Part shown: positions 27,196-37,973 of the stretch, piece after piece
Position numbering within the stretch: position 1 is the first letter of the stretch
How the letters are laid out: the number at the start of each line of letters is the position of its first letter
From: a bacterium 210917-DFI.7.65
GTDB lineage: Bacteria; Bacillota; Clostridia; Oscillospirales; Oscillospiraceae
Assembly (NCBI GenBank): GCA_020555865.1
Contig: JAJCJJ010000002.1
Coordinates: forward strand, 310,001 to 374,000
Reading direction: 5' to 3'
Length of the DNA stretch: 64,000 nucleotides
Translations under genes and position numbers: made by a program
Notes under the pieces: generated by a model
What the model saw: only the letters and a program-made list of their open reading frames with translations
Told to the model about the DNA's origin: nothing
Databases searched by the model: none

Positions 27196-27869
27196 TATTT
27201 AGTCGCCTCCTTCTTTGCAGCCTTTTCCTCAGACTTTTTCAGGAGGAAAGTCACAATGGCAATAAAGATACCCAGGGACAGGAAGCCGCCCGCGGGCTGC
27301 GTGATCAGGGACGCGCCGATGCCTTCGGGCAAAATGCGGATACCGTCCGCGCCGCCGAGCACAATGTGGAAACCGTTGCTCACATCGATCAGGCCGCCGC
27401 CAAAGGTGCCGGAACCCAAAAACTCACGAGCCACCGAGAGAATGGTCAGTGCGCAGGTAAAACCGATGCCCTGCGTCAAACCATCGACAACGGAAGCCAG
27501 CGGAGGATTCTTATAGGCAAACGCCTCCGCACGGCCCAGAATGATGCAGTTCACGACAATCAGAGGGATAAACACACCCAGAGAGTCGGACAGCGCCGGG
27601 ACAAACGCCTTGAGCAGAAGATCCACACAGGTAACAAAACCGGCAATGACCACAATGAATGCCGCAATACGTACCTTGTTGGGAATAATATTGCGCAGCA
27701 GCGAAATAACCAGATTGGAGCACATCAGCACCAATGTTGCACAAATACCCATACCAATGCCATTAAACAATGAGGTAGAAACGGCCAGAGTGGGGCACAT
27801 GCCAAGGATCTGAACCAAAACGGGGTTATTTGTGATAACGCCTTCTTTAAGCTGTTTACCGAAATTCAT
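27195..27869 (-). CDS. rnfE: Rnf complex subunit RnfE
   Basis: 224 aa, homologue of RnfA, with [18 protein letters not shown] and [14 protein letters not shown] carrying the matching Cys residues. Charged Lys/Glu tail at the C-terminus. Translationally coupled to rnfA. Confidence 0.96.
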   Translation of the reverse strand: MNFGKQLKEGVITNNPVLVQILGMCPTLAVSTSLFNGIGMGICATLVLMCSNLVISLLRNIIPNKVRIAAFIVVIAGFVTCVDLLLKAFVPALSDSLGVFIPLIVVNCIILGRAEAFAYKNPPLASVVDGLTQGIGFTCALTILSVAREFLGSGTFGGGLIDVSNGFHIVLGGADGIRILPEGIGASLITQPAGGFLSLGIFIAIVTFLLKKSEEKAAKKEATK

Positions 27870-27887
27870 AACCTAATCTCCCCCTTC

Positions 27888-28508
27888 TCAGCCCAGCTGT
27901 TCTGCAACCAGCGACGCCGCATTCACGCCGCGCGCAATCGCCTTGGTAGTCACCGTCGCACCGGAAATCGCATCAACCTGATTGCTGCCAGAGTTAACCG
28001 TAAACAGATTGCCGGTACCGGCGCTGCGGCCAACAAACTGGCTCAGCACGCCCACACCGTTTTTGTTCGGTTTGTCCTGGCAGACATTGGTGCCGATACC
28101 CGCGGTTTCGGCATTGCTGACCACCGAAATACCAGCGACATTCCCTTCTGCATCAATACCGACAATGACATCAATGCTGCCGTTAAAGCCAGTGGGAAGC
28201 ACTTCGATCGCATAGCCGCCAGTAGAGGACTCGTAAATTGCCGACAGGCCGCTTTCAGCATCCTCCTGGTCTGCAATGGCCACCAGCTCATCTGTAACGG
28301 GAATTTCAGTAAACGTGGCATCCGGGAAGACCGCCTGCAGGGAAGCCTGCAGCTTCTGCGCCTGGATTTCTGCAATCTTTTCCCATGTCACGCCATTGAC
28401 CAGCCCCAGCAACCCTGCCACAATGGCAGAAATCAACATCAGGACACCGGCCAGTTTCAGGATATATTTGGGATCCATCTGGACCTTTTCCTTCTTTGCC
28501 TCGCTCAT
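27888..28508 (-). CDS. rnfG: Rnf complex subunit RnfG (covalent FMN)
   Basis: 206 aa. One membrane helix (about 15-37) and an extracytoplasmic FMN-binding domain. The attachment motif SGATVTT near residue 180 carries the Thr that bonds FMN. Overlaps rnfD by 4 bases. Confidence 0.95.
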   Translation of the reverse strand: MSEAKKEKVQMDPKYILKLAGVLMLISAIVAGLLGLVNGVTWEKIAEIQAQKLQASLQAVFPDATFTEIPVTDELVAIADQEDAESGLSAIYESSTGGYAIEVLPTGFNGSIDVIVGIDAEGNVAGISVVSNAETAGIGTNVCQDKPNKNGVGVLSQFVGRSAGTGNLFTVNSGSNQVDAISGATVTTKAIARGVNAASLVAEQLG

Positions 28509-29527
28509 TTCGCAGCCGCCTCCTTCTTCTCAGACTTTTCCGGCTTGACGAAACCGAAGCGGACAGGCTTGATATAGCGGTCAAGCAGCCACACAGTGCA
28601 GTTCATAATAATGATGGCGAAGCACACGCCTTCGGAATAGGTGCCGAAATAACGGATAAACACAGTGATCAGACCGCAGCCAATACCAAACACAATCTGG
28701 CCTCTGTGGGTAACGGGCGAAGATGCATAATCCGTCGCCATAAAGATGGCGCCCAGCATCACGCCGCCGCTGAGCACGTTGTACAGCGCCCAGCTCAAAT
28801 GTTCCTGACCGCCCTGAGGGAACAAAAGCGTGATGATAAACACCGTCAGGATAAACGCCAAGGGAATGTGCAGGGTGATAACCTTGCGCCAGCACAGGTA
28901 AATACCGCCAATGATCAGCATCAAAGCAGATACTTCACCCAGGGAACCGCCGGTCTGGCCCATGAAGCAGTTCAGCAGCGTGGTGCCGTCGGGCATCAGG
29001 CCCTGGTGCAGAAAAGACAGCGGCGTGGCAGCGGTGATGCCGTCAATGGCTGCCTCCGTGGAAGCGCCCACAGTCATATGGGATCCGCTGGCCACCCAGG
29101 TGCCCATGGTGCCGGCCCAGGAAAACAGGAACGCACGGGCGCCCAAAGCGGGGTTCATGAAGTTTTTGCCCAAACCGCCATACAGCTGCTTGACGATGAT
29201 GATGGCGAACGCATCGCCGATTACAATCATCCAGTAGGGAATGCTGACCGGGCAGGTAAACGCCAGAAGCATACCCGTAACCACCGCGGACAAATCGCCG
29301 ATGGGCTGGGGCCGTTTCATAATTTTACAGTACAACCATTCAAAGAACACACACGCTGCCACAGACACCGCAGTGACCGTCAGCGCGCGGAACCCGAAAA
29401 AGTAGATCGCAGCCACCAACGCCGGGACCATGGCGATGATCACGTCCAGCATGATCGAGCGGACATCCTCATTGCTGCGAATGTGGGGCGAAGAGGATGC
29501 CTTGAGGTTCAGTTTCGTATAATCCAT
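28505..29527 (-). CDS. rnfD: Rnf complex subunit RnfD (covalent FMN)
   Basis: 340 aa, about nine membrane segments. ATG 29527 with GGAGG upstream. Conserved PHIRS near the N-terminus, GGLGKNFMNPALGARAFL, and the FMN-bearing Thr region DGITAATPL. RnfD with A/E/G builds the ion-pumping core. Confidence 0.95.
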   Translation of the reverse strand: MDYTKLNLKASSSPHIRSNEDVRSIMLDVIIAMVPALVAAIYFFGFRALTVTAVSVAACVFFEWLYCKIMKRPQPIGDLSAVVTGMLLAFTCPVSIPYWMIVIGDAFAIIIVKQLYGGLGKNFMNPALGARAFLFSWAGTMGTWVASGSHMTVGASTEAAIDGITAATPLSFLHQGLMPDGTTLLNCFMGQTGGSLGEVSALMLIIGGIYLCWRKVITLHIPLAFILTVFIITLLFPQGGQEHLSWALYNVLSGGVMLGAIFMATDYASSPVTHRGQIVFGIGCGLITVFIRYFGTYSEGVCFAIIIMNCTVWLLDRYIKPVRFGFVKPEKSEKKEAAAK

Positions 29528-29545
29528 CTCTCTTAGCACCTCCGA

Positions 29546-30904
29546 TTACTTGGCTTCTGCCTTTTCGGCAGCTTCAGCGGCAGCCTTGGCAGCGGCGCGC
29601 TGATTGTTGATCTTCTGTTTGCCGGTACGGAAATTGTGCACCAGGTGCACACGGCCGGGGCAAATGTAGGAACAGGAGCCGCACTCAATGCAGTCAAACA
29701 CATTGGCCGCTTCCAGCTCCTCCAGTCGGTTCTTACTGGCATACATATTCATAATCAGAGGCTCCAGGTGCATCGGGCACACCGTGACGCACTTGCCGCA
29801 GCGGATGCACACAGGATGTTCCACCGTTTTTTCTTCGTCGCCGGCAAAGGCCAGCAGCGCATTGGTCGCTTTGCCGATGGGTGCGTCCAGATTATACTGC
29901 GCATTGCCCATCATGGGGCCGCCCATCAAAATCTTGAAGGTGTTTTCCTTTACGCCGCCGCAGGCATCAAACACGCACTTGAGCGGCGTACCCACACGGA
30001 CCTCCAGGTTTTTCGGCTCGTTGGTACCCGACCCCGTCACCGTAACGATACGGCGGATCAGGGGCATGCCGGTGGTGACCGCGCGATAGATGGCAGCGGT
30101 AGTATCCACATTGAATACGGCGCATCCCACATCCGCGGGCAGCTTCCCTCCAGGCACCTGGCGGCCGGTAACCGCCTGGATCATCTGCTTTTCTGCGCCC
30201 TGGGGATACCGGGTGTGCTGCACATCCACCACAATGTTGGACACACCTTCCTTGGCAATTTCATTGCGCAAAACTTCCACAGCATCCATTTTGTTGTCTT
30301 CGATGCCGATATGTACCGTTACGCCGAATGCCTGGGCCAGCAGCTTTGCGCCTCCGATAAGCTGCTCAGGCATTTCCAGCATAATGCGGTGATCGGACGT
30401 AATGTAGGGTTCGCATTCTGCTGCGTTGATGATCACCGTATCCACTTTGCCAAGACCGCCAAGGATCTTCACATGGGTAGGGAACGTGGCGCCGCCGCAG
30501 CCGACGATACCAGCGTTTTTAACGATCTCCGCCAACTGCTCGCCGCTCAGAGATTCCGGATGCTCCACGGGTTTAACGTCCTCGGATAAGGTATCCTGAT
30601 GGTCGTTTTGAATAACCACCGCCATACCATCCGTCCCGTTGAAATGCGGACGCAGCTCCACTGCAACGACCGTGCCGGACACACTTGCGTGCACCGGCGA
30701 CGATACAAACCCAGTGGCTTCGCCGATTTTTTGCCCCAGCTTCACGGTGTCGCCCACTGCAACAATCGGGGTGCAGGGCGCGCCGATATGGAGGGACATG
30801 GGAATCACGACTTCATCTGGTGCTTCCAGCTTTTCAATCGCTTTCCCACAGGTCGCGTCTTTCATCGGATTGGGATGAACGCCGCCAAAAAATGCTTTTG
30901 CCAT
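29546..30904 (-). CDS. rnfC: Rnf complex subunit RnfC (NADH-binding)
   Basis: 452 aa. ATG 30904 after GAGGTGA. It has the N-terminal barrel-sandwich part (VKLGQKIGEATGFVSSPVHASVSG), the FMN/NADH site GIVGCGGATFPTHVK, the SLBB part, and two [4Fe-4S] motifs CIRCGKCVTVCP and CIECGSCSYICP. It is the NAD+ reducing end of the complex. First gene of rnfCDGEAB. Confidence 0.96.
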   Translation of the reverse strand: MAKAFFGGVHPNPMKDATCGKAIEKLEAPDEVVIPMSLHIGAPCTPIVAVGDTVKLGQKIGEATGFVSSPVHASVSGTVVAVELRPHFNGTDGMAVVIQNDHQDTLSEDVKPVEHPESLSGEQLAEIVKNAGIVGCGGATFPTHVKILGGLGKVDTVIINAAECEPYITSDHRIMLEMPEQLIGGAKLLAQAFGVTVHIGIEDNKMDAVEVLRNEIAKEGVSNIVVDVQHTRYPQGAEKQMIQAVTGRQVPGGKLPADVGCAVFNVDTTAAIYRAVTTGMPLIRRIVTVTGSGTNEPKNLEVRVGTPLKCVFDACGGVKENTFKILMGGPMMGNAQYNLDAPIGKATNALLAFAGDEEKTVEHPVCIRCGKCVTVCPMHLEPLIMNMYASKNRLEELEAANVFDCIECGSCSYICPGRVHLVHNFRTGKQKINNQRAAAKAAAEAAEKAEAK

Positions 30905-30962
30905 TGTTTTCACCTCATCTAACACCTGTGGGTAGCACTATACTACCCCATACTCGGTATCT

Positions 30963-30991
30963 ATAATATCGCTTTTTCCCGCGACTGGCAA
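30963..30991 (-). promoter_or_regulatory. Promoter of the rnf operon
   Basis: Minus strand TTGCCA - 17 bases - TATTAT. Between it and the rnfC start lies a small inverted repeat, GGGTAG-N7-CTACCC at 30930-30948. Confidence 0.75.
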
Positions 30992-31264
30992 GTCCTTCGA
31001 CCGAAATTGATACATTTTTAACAATATTCAGGTATTTTTTTGGAATTTTTTGCTTTTATTACCCGGTTTCTCCAAAAATTTATTTCTTTTTTAAGGAAAT
31101 CGTCTGTGCTCCCGTCCGGAGCACTGCTTCCCCTGTTTCCAAAAAATAATTCTGATTTTCCAAAAATTTTTAATATTTTTCTTAAAATATGCCCAAAATA
31201 ATTGCCCCTTGTGAGAAATCACTAAATTTTTTTGCAAACAGCCCGTAATCTTGTGGTTTTGACA
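30992..31264. other. AT-rich divergent intergenic region (rnfC / ilvB)
   Basis: About 270 bases with many A/T runs and no credible gene. It contains a short hairpin GTGCTCC-N5-GGAGCAC near 31107-31126. No T-box, leader peptide or known riboswitch is recognisable. It may be bent regulatory DNA upstream of the ilvB promoter. Confidence 0.5.
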
Positions 31265-31293
31265 TTGACAAGAAAGTGCAAAAAAATTATAGT
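31265..31293 (+). promoter_or_regulatory. Promoter of the ilvBNC operon
   Basis: TTGACA (31265-31270) - 17 bases - TATAGT (31288-31293). An additional TTGACA lies six bases upstream. The leader to the ilvB ATG is only ~40 bases, too short for an attenuator. Confidence 0.85.
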
Positions 31294-31335
31294 GGAGAAT
31301 ACGAATATCCTACTTTAGGAAGGGTGAATCCAACT

Positions 31336-33048
31336 ATGAAAATGAAAGCTGCGCAGGTCGTGTGTGAATGCCTGCTTGAGCAGGGCGTCGACACGGTGTT
31401 CGGCTACCCTGGCGGCACGATCCTCAACATCTACGACGCGCTTTATGGATATGAAGGCAAAATCCGCCATATCCTGACCGCCCATGAGCAGGGCGCTTCC
31501 CACGCAGCCGACGGTTATGCCCGCTCCACCGGCAAGGTGGGCGTATGCTTCGCCACCTCCGGCCCCGGCGCCACCAACCTGACCACCGGTATTGCCACCG
31601 CTTATTACGATTCCTCTCCCGTCGTCTTCCTCACCGTCAACGTGCCTGAGCCGCTGATTGGAAAAGATACGTTCCAGGAAGTAGACATCACCGGCATCAC
31701 CATGCCCATCACCAAGGCCAATTTTCTGGTGCGCGACGCCGCTTCCCTGGCCGATACGCTGCGCACAGCCTTCGCCATTGCCCGCAGCGGCCGTCCCGGC
31801 CCTGTGCTGATTGATATTCTCAAAAATGTAACCGCTGAAGAGGTGGATTACAAATTCCTTCCGCTGAGCGAACATGTGAACCACGGCCGTCTGAAAGAAA
31901 TGATGGACATCGCTTCCCACGATCTCACCAGCCGCGAGCGCGAACCGGATCAGGAGGATGTGGACAAGCTGCTGGAAATGATTGAGCACGCACAAAAGCC
32001 CGTGGTACTCTGCGGCGGCGGTGTGATCCGCTCTGAGGGCGCCGTGCCGGAATTCCGCAAATTTTTCCAAACGCTGAATACCCCGGTGATCTCCACCATG
32101 ATGGGCGGCGGCGCGTGCCCCGGCAACCATCCCCTGTTTGCCGGCATGGTGGGCATGCACGGCACCCATGCGGCCAACATCGCCGTATCCCGCTGCGACC
32201 TGCTGATCGCCGTGGGCTGCCGCTTCTCCGACCGCGTGGCCTTGTCACCTCGTCATTTTGCTCCCAACGCCAAAATCGTACATATTGATATTGATCGCGC
32301 TGAGATTGATAAAAATGTCCTCACCGACCACCACATCATCGGCGACGCCCGCCGCGTACTGGAAATGCTGAATGAAAAGCTGACCGCCCACGACTATCCC
32401 GAATGGAAAGAATATGTCTTCTCCAACAAAGAAGTGGAACTGCAGCCGATCCCAGGTAAACTCCTGCCCAAGGAAGTGCTCGACAGCATCACCCGCCTGA
32501 CCGATGGGGACGCCATTATGGCCACCGACGTGGGCCAGCATCAGATGTGGGTAGCGCAGTATTTTCATTTCAACCGTCCCGGCCAGCTCATCACTTCCGG
32601 CGGATTTGGCACTATGGGCTTCGGCCTGGGTGCCGCTATGGGCGCTAAAATCGGCAACCCCGGCAAAGTGGTTGTCCATGCCACCGGCGACGGCTCATTC
32701 CGTATGAACTGCAATGAACTGGCTACTGTGCAGCACTACGGCCTGCCCATTATCACAGTACTGTTCAACAACCAGACCCTCGGCATGGTCCGCCAGTGGC
32801 AGACGCTGATGTACGACAAACACTATTCCCAAACCACGCTGGATCGCGGCCCTGACTTTGTCAAGCTGGCCGAGGCCTATGATATTGACGGCTACCGCGT
32901 CAGCAACATCGGAGACTTTGAGGCCGCTTTCCAAAAGGCCCTCTCCTCCGGCAAAGCCAGCCTGATCGAATGCGCCATCGATATCGACGAAATGGTGCAT
33001 CCCATGGTGCCCGGCGGAAAGCCCAACACGGACTTCCTGCTGGATTAA
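31336..33048 (+). CDS. ilvB: Acetolactate synthase, large subunit
   Basis: 570 aa. ATG 31336 preceded by AGGAAGGG. ThDP enzyme with the catalytic Glu in AHEQGASHAADGYAR, FATSGPGATNL, and the ThDP-Mg motif GDGSFRMNCNELAT...NN. It condenses pyruvate to acetolactate, or pyruvate with 2-oxobutyrate, for Val/Leu/Ile synthesis. Followed by its regulatory subunit 19 bases later, so it is the biosynthetic rather than the catabolic form. Confidence 0.96.
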   Translation: MKMKAAQVVCECLLEQGVDTVFGYPGGTILNIYDALYGYEGKIRHILTAHEQGASHAADGYARSTGKVGVCFATSGPGATNLTTGIATAYYDSSPVVFLTVNVPEPLIGKDTFQEVDITGITMPITKANFLVRDAASLADTLRTAFAIARSGRPGPVLIDILKNVTAEEVDYKFLPLSEHVNHGRLKEMMDIASHDLTSREREPDQEDVDKLLEMIEHAQKPVVLCGGGVIRSEGAVPEFRKFFQTLNTPVISTMMGGGACPGNHPLFAGMVGMHGTHAANIAVSRCDLLIAVGCRFSDRVALSPRHFAPNAKIVHIDIDRAEIDKNVLTDHHIIGDARRVLEMLNEKLTAHDYPEWKEYVFSNKEVELQPIPGKLLPKEVLDSITRLTDGDAIMATDVGQHQMWVAQYFHFNRPGQLITSGGFGTMGFGLGAAMGAKIGNPGKVVVHATGDGSFRMNCNELATVQHYGLPIITVLFNNQTLGMVRQWQTLMYDKHYSQTTLDRGPDFVKLAEAYDIDGYRVSNIGDFEAAFQKALSSGKASLIECAIDIDEMVHPMVPGGKPNTDFLLD

Positions 33049-33067
33049 CGGAAAGGAGCGATGATCC

Positions 33068-34649
<1,582 letters not shown>

Positions 34650-34666
34650 TTCCCTTCAAATGCTAC

Positions 34667-34702
34667 AAACCGGCCCACTGCATTGCAGCGAGCCGGTTTT
34701 CC
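34667..34702 (+). terminator. Terminator after ilvC
   Basis: AAACCGGC paired with GCCGGTTT across a 17-base loop, then TTCCTCT; a moderate terminator that may allow readthrough into ccdA. Confidence 0.6.
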
Positions 34703-34734
34703 TCTCCCCAATCTGCGAAAGGAACACTGTCTCC

Positions 34735-35397
34735 ATGCAATATCTGATCGTTTTTCTCGAGGGTATCATCACCTTTATCTCCCCCTGCCTGCTGCCGATG
34801 CTTCCAATTTACGTCTCTTATTTTGCTGGCAGCGAGGCCCAAGACACACAAAAAACACTGCTCCACGCCTTTGGCTTTGTACTGGGATTCACTTTGGTGT
34901 TCATGGCGCTGGGGGCGCTGGCCGGTACCCTAGGCAGTTTCCTGACTGCCTACCAGAACGTTGTCAACCTTGTCTGCGGCCTGATCGTGATCTTTTTTGG
35001 CCTGCATTTTCTGGGCGTATTTCAGCTGAACCTGTTCCGGGGCAGCCGCAAAGCCATCCGCACCCGTAACCTGGGCTTTTTCTCCGCCATGGTGCTTGGT
35101 TTCATCTTCTCTCTGGGCTGGACACCCTGCGTGGGGGCTTTCCTCGGCAGTGCACTGATGCTGGCCTCCCAGCAGGGGCATGTGCTCAGCGGTATGCTGA
35201 TGCTACTAATCTATTCCCTGGGCCTGGGATTGCCGTTTCTGATCAGCGCCGTGCTGATCGACCGGCTCAAATCTGCTTTTGACTGGATCAAAAGCCACTA
35301 TGCCATAATCCAACTATTCAGCGGCAGTTTCCTGATCCTGGTGGGCGTGCTCATGGCCACCGGACTGTTGGGCCGCCTGCTCACACTTTTATCGTAA
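34735..35397 (+). CDS. ccdA: CcdA-type cytochrome c biogenesis/thiol transport protein
   Basis: 220 aa, six membrane helices. The two redox Cys lie in FISPCLLPMLP and LGWTPCVGAFLG, the CcdA/DsbD signature. It carries electrons from cytoplasmic thioredoxin to the outside. The next gene is its extracytoplasmic thioredoxin partner, 15 bases downstream. Confidence 0.92.
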   Translation: MQYLIVFLEGIITFISPCLLPMLPIYVSYFAGSEAQDTQKTLLHAFGFVLGFTLVFMALGALAGTLGSFLTAYQNVVNLVCGLIVIFFGLHFLGVFQLNLFRGSRKAIRTRNLGFFSAMVLGFIFSLGWTPCVGAFLGSALMLASQQGHVLSGMLMLLIYSLGLGLPFLISAVLIDRLKSAFDWIKSHYAIIQLFSGSFLILVGVLMATGLLGRLLTLLS

Positions 35398-35412
35398 ACG
35401 GAGGAAGTTTTC

Positions 35413-35973
35413 TTGAAACAGCATAAAACAATTTGGATTATTCTGCTTCTGGCCGCCCTGCTCCTCGGCGCTTCTGTGCTGTACACCCAGCTCGCTCCCT
35501 CCAGCGGCGCACTGGCTCCCACGTCCGCGCCCGAAAGCGACAGTGCAACACCGGAGCCTATCGCTGCACCCGATTTTACGGCATACGATCTTGACGGCAA
35601 CGCCGTACAACTGTCCGATTTTGCCGGTTCCCCGATTGTGCTGAACTTCTGGGCCAGCTGGTGCGGTCCCTGCAAGAGCGAAATGGGCGTCTTCCAGAAA
35701 GCCTATGATACATGGGGTGATGAGGTTCAGTTTGTTATGGTCAATATGACCGGCGGACGGGAAACCCTCGAAAGCGCGTCCGCCTATGTGACCGAACAGG
35801 GATTCACTTTCCCTGTCCTCTACGACACGGACGCCGATGCCGCCGTCACCTACGGCGTGCGCACACTGCCCACCACCTATTTTATCGACGCCGACGGCTT
35901 CCTCATTGCTCAAGGCCGATCTGCTCTGGACGAGGAAACATTGCATGCCGGCATCGACATGATCCTGTCTTGA
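35413..35973 (+). CDS. TlpA/ResA-like membrane-anchored thioredoxin
   Basis: 186 aa from a TTG start with GGAGG 8-9 bases upstream. N-terminal membrane anchor (7-25), a Ser/Pro/Ala linker, then an AhpC-TSA/thioredoxin fold with WASWCGPCKSE and the cis-Pro in LPTTYFID. It reduces extracytoplasmic disulfides with CcdA. The exact target is unknown. Confidence 0.9.
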   Translation: MKQHKTIWIILLLAALLLGASVLYTQLAPSSGALAPTSAPESDSATPEPIAAPDFTAYDLDGNAVQLSDFAGSPIVLNFWASWCGPCKSEMGVFQKAYDTWGDEVQFVMVNMTGGRETLESASAYVTEQGFTFPVLYDTDADAAVTYGVRTLPTTYFIDADGFLIAQGRSALDEETLHAGIDMILS

Positions 35974-35982
35974 GCCACACCG

Positions 35983-36031
35983 AAAACAGCGCCGTATTTT
36001 CCCGAACAGGAAAAGCACGGCGCTGTTTTTA
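35983..36031 (+). terminator. Bidirectional terminator
   Basis: AAAACAGCGCCGT paired with ACGGCGCTGTTTT, with an inner TTTTCC/GGAAAA stem, between the plus-strand redox genes and the convergent XRE gene. Confidence 0.88.
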
Positions 36032-36784
36032 TTCATATTTTTTCGCCGCATACACCACCGGCACAAAAAAGCCCAGCACCGCAATCAGAGACAGAGGAAG
36101 CCAGCCCAGCGGCGGCAGGAACGCACGCAGCATCAGACAGAGCAGCGGAAACCCCACCGGCGTCCCTATCAGCCACAAACGGCAGGTGCGGATAATATGA
36201 GGCCAGTTACGGTTATTCAGCGCAATGCCCGCCAAATTCATACGGAATATTCCGTCGCTGTAACTGGTGATCCGGTTTTCATCATAATAGGCCGGCAGCA
36301 CATCCCGGATCCCGAAGCACAGATACGCGCCAAACCCCAGACACAACCCTTCCACCAGCAGCACGCCGCCGAATACCGCCGGATCTGGAGCGCACAGAAG
36401 CAATACCGCCATTCCCAATACTGCCAGCGGCAAGCACAACCACCAGCGCCGTTTCCATTTTTGCCGTTCTTCCTGCCGCCGCTGCTGTTCCCCGGCCGAG
36501 AGGCGGACCGCCCCCTCCACCAGCATTTCCACCTCCCGCTGCGCCAGCGGCGCATCCGATTCCAGGCGTTCGCCCCGCAGCAGCTCTGTCACGCTGACGC
36601 CCAGCGTTTCCGCCAGTGGAATCAGCAGCGCTGTGTCCGGCATACTCACCCGACGCTCCCACTTGCTGACCGCTTTATCCGTCACATGCAGGCGCTCCGC
36701 CAATTCTTTCTGCGTCCATCCTTTTTCCCGGCGCAGCGCCGCCACAAAGGAGCCAAGGTTTTTCTCCCGCCGTTCCTCTTCCAT
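36029..36784 (-). CDS. XRE-family regulator with membrane domain
   Basis: 251 aa. N-terminal helix-turn-helix (residues 10-65: LRREKGWTQKELAERLHVTDKAVSKWERRVSMP region) followed by a charged linker and four or five membrane helices (about 112-245). Such fusions sense membrane or envelope state. Target genes unknown. It stands alone, closed by the shared terminator. Confidence 0.8.
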   Translation of the reverse strand: MEEERREKNLGSFVAALRREKGWTQKELAERLHVTDKAVSKWERRVSMPDTALLIPLAETLGVSVTELLRGERLESDAPLAQREVEMLVEGAVRLSAGEQQRRQEERQKWKRRWWLCLPLAVLGMAVLLLCAPDPAVFGGVLLVEGLCLGFGAYLCFGIRDVLPAYYDENRITSYSDGIFRMNLAGIALNNRNWPHIIRTCRLWLIGTPVGFPLLCLMLRAFLPPLGWLPLSLIAVLGFFVPVVYAAKKYE

Positions 36785-36889
36785 CGTGTCCTCACCTCAC
36801 CGCTCATGGTAAAACTGCACCGCAAAAATGTCAATCGACCGGCGGTAGAACCGTCGGTTTCCACTGCACCGCAGCCAGGCATACAGCAG

Positions 36890-36935
36890 AAAAGCGCGCC
36901 TGTGCGGCTAACGCCGCGCCCAAGCGCGCTTTTTC
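36890..36935 (-). terminator. Terminator after the DUF2085 gene
   Basis: Nested stems AAGCGCG/CGCGCTT and GCGGC/GCCGC, followed on the minus strand by TTTTC. Confidence 0.65.
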
Positions 36936-36941
36936 TTTCCA

Positions 36942-37304
36942 TCAAATCAGCCGGCTGCCCAGGGACACCCCGAAACGGAACGCATAACCTGTGCTCAACA
37001 GAAACAGGCACACAATACCATATCCAAAGCAGACCCCGGTGACCAGCCGCCGCAGATTCGTACTTTCATACCGCGTGGCTGCTTGCACGCCGCCGTCTAT
37101 AAGCATCGGCACCAGTAAAAGGGCCAACACACCCAGGCCGGGATGAAAAACGGCATAGCTCAACGCTGCCGCCGCACCCCCGACCAGCTCGCCGGTGCAA
37201 CGGGCGCACAGTGGAAAACGCTTCCCTTTCCAGTGAAAAGACCGATCGTCCCTGCAATGGCAACCAAACAGCATCGGCAAAACGCGGTACAGCCAGGGAA
37301 TCAT
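36942..37304 (-). CDS. DUF2085 small membrane protein
   Basis: 120 aa. Opening GCHCRDDRSFHWKGKRFPLCARCTGE is the DUF2085 Cys/His-rich motif, followed by three hydrophobic segments. Function unknown; the motif may bind metal. The ribosome site is weak, and it begins 6 bases after the zinc-ribbon gene, so coupled translation is likely. Confidence 0.72.
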   Translation of the reverse strand: MIPWLYRVLPMLFGCHCRDDRSFHWKGKRFPLCARCTGELVGGAAAALSYAVFHPGLGVLALLLVPMLIDGGVQAATRYESTNLRRLVTGVCFGYGIVCLFLLSTGYAFRFGVSLGSRLI

Positions 37305-37310
37305 GCCCGA

Positions 37311-37691
37311 TTAATACATCATGGCACTGCCCAAGCCTACGAGAATGACAAGCGCATACCAGATCACGCCGACAATCACCGAAATCAATGCGCCGACACC
37401 TGCGACTTTTGCCGTTCTGGGCTTCTGATCTTTCCACACCAGGAATAGGATCAAGCCTACAATCGGGATACAAAAACCCAAGACGCCCCAGCCGATACTG
37501 CCGCTGTCGTTCACCGGTGGCTGACTCTGATAGGAATTCTGCTGCACCCAGTCCACACTAGAAGCCGGGGGCGGCGTCTGCTGTGCGCTCTCCGGATTGG
37601 ACTGCTGCGCTTCATTCTGAGCCGCGCCACACTTGGGGCAAAACGCTGCGCCCTCTTCCAGTTCCGCGCCGCACTGTTTACAATATGCCAT
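37311..37691 (-). CDS. Zinc-ribbon, DUF4190-like membrane protein
   Basis: 126 aa. ATG 37691 with GAGGAGG upstream. N-terminal zinc ribbon CxxC...CxxC (YCKQCGAEL, FCPKCGAAQ), a Gln/Pro-rich linker and two membrane helices (about 68-120). Function unknown; co-transcribed with the DUF2085 gene. Confidence 0.75.
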   Translation of the reverse strand: MAYCKQCGAELEEGAAFCPKCGAAQNEAQQSNPESAQQTPPPASSVDWVQQNSYQSQPPVNDSGSIGWGVLGFCIPIVGLILFLVWKDQKPRTAKVAGVGALISVIVGVIWYALVILVGLGSAMMY

Positions 37692-37744
37692 AAAAAGTTC
37701 CTCCTCCGTTTCCAAATCATATCATGATAGAACTATATAAATTT

Positions 37745-37773
37745 ATTATACCATACTTCCTGACATTCTGCAA
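37745..37773 (-). promoter_or_regulatory. Promoter of the zinc-ribbon/DUF2085 pair
   Basis: Minus strand TTGCAG - 17 bases - TATAAT. The surrounding 280 bases up to the TraX gene are AT-rich and hold no other gene. Confidence 0.75.
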
Positions 37774-37973
37774 GATTTGACAAAAAATCTCTCTTTTTAC
37801 ATTTGGACTGGTGGTTTTTAACTCCGTCGATTTCAGCAAACATTGATATGAATAAAAAAATATGATAAAGTAACCAAAAGATGCATTATGAAGTGAATAA
37901 ATGGAAAAATCATCTGTTTTGTAAAGATACAGCTCCCGTTCAAAAGGATTGAAAATCAAAAAGGAGAAGTTGA

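Noticed and set aside
30992..31335. T-box or leader-peptide attenuator before ilvB
   Set aside because: A good promoter lies at 31265-31293, leaving only ~40 leader bases, and no T-box sequence is seen.
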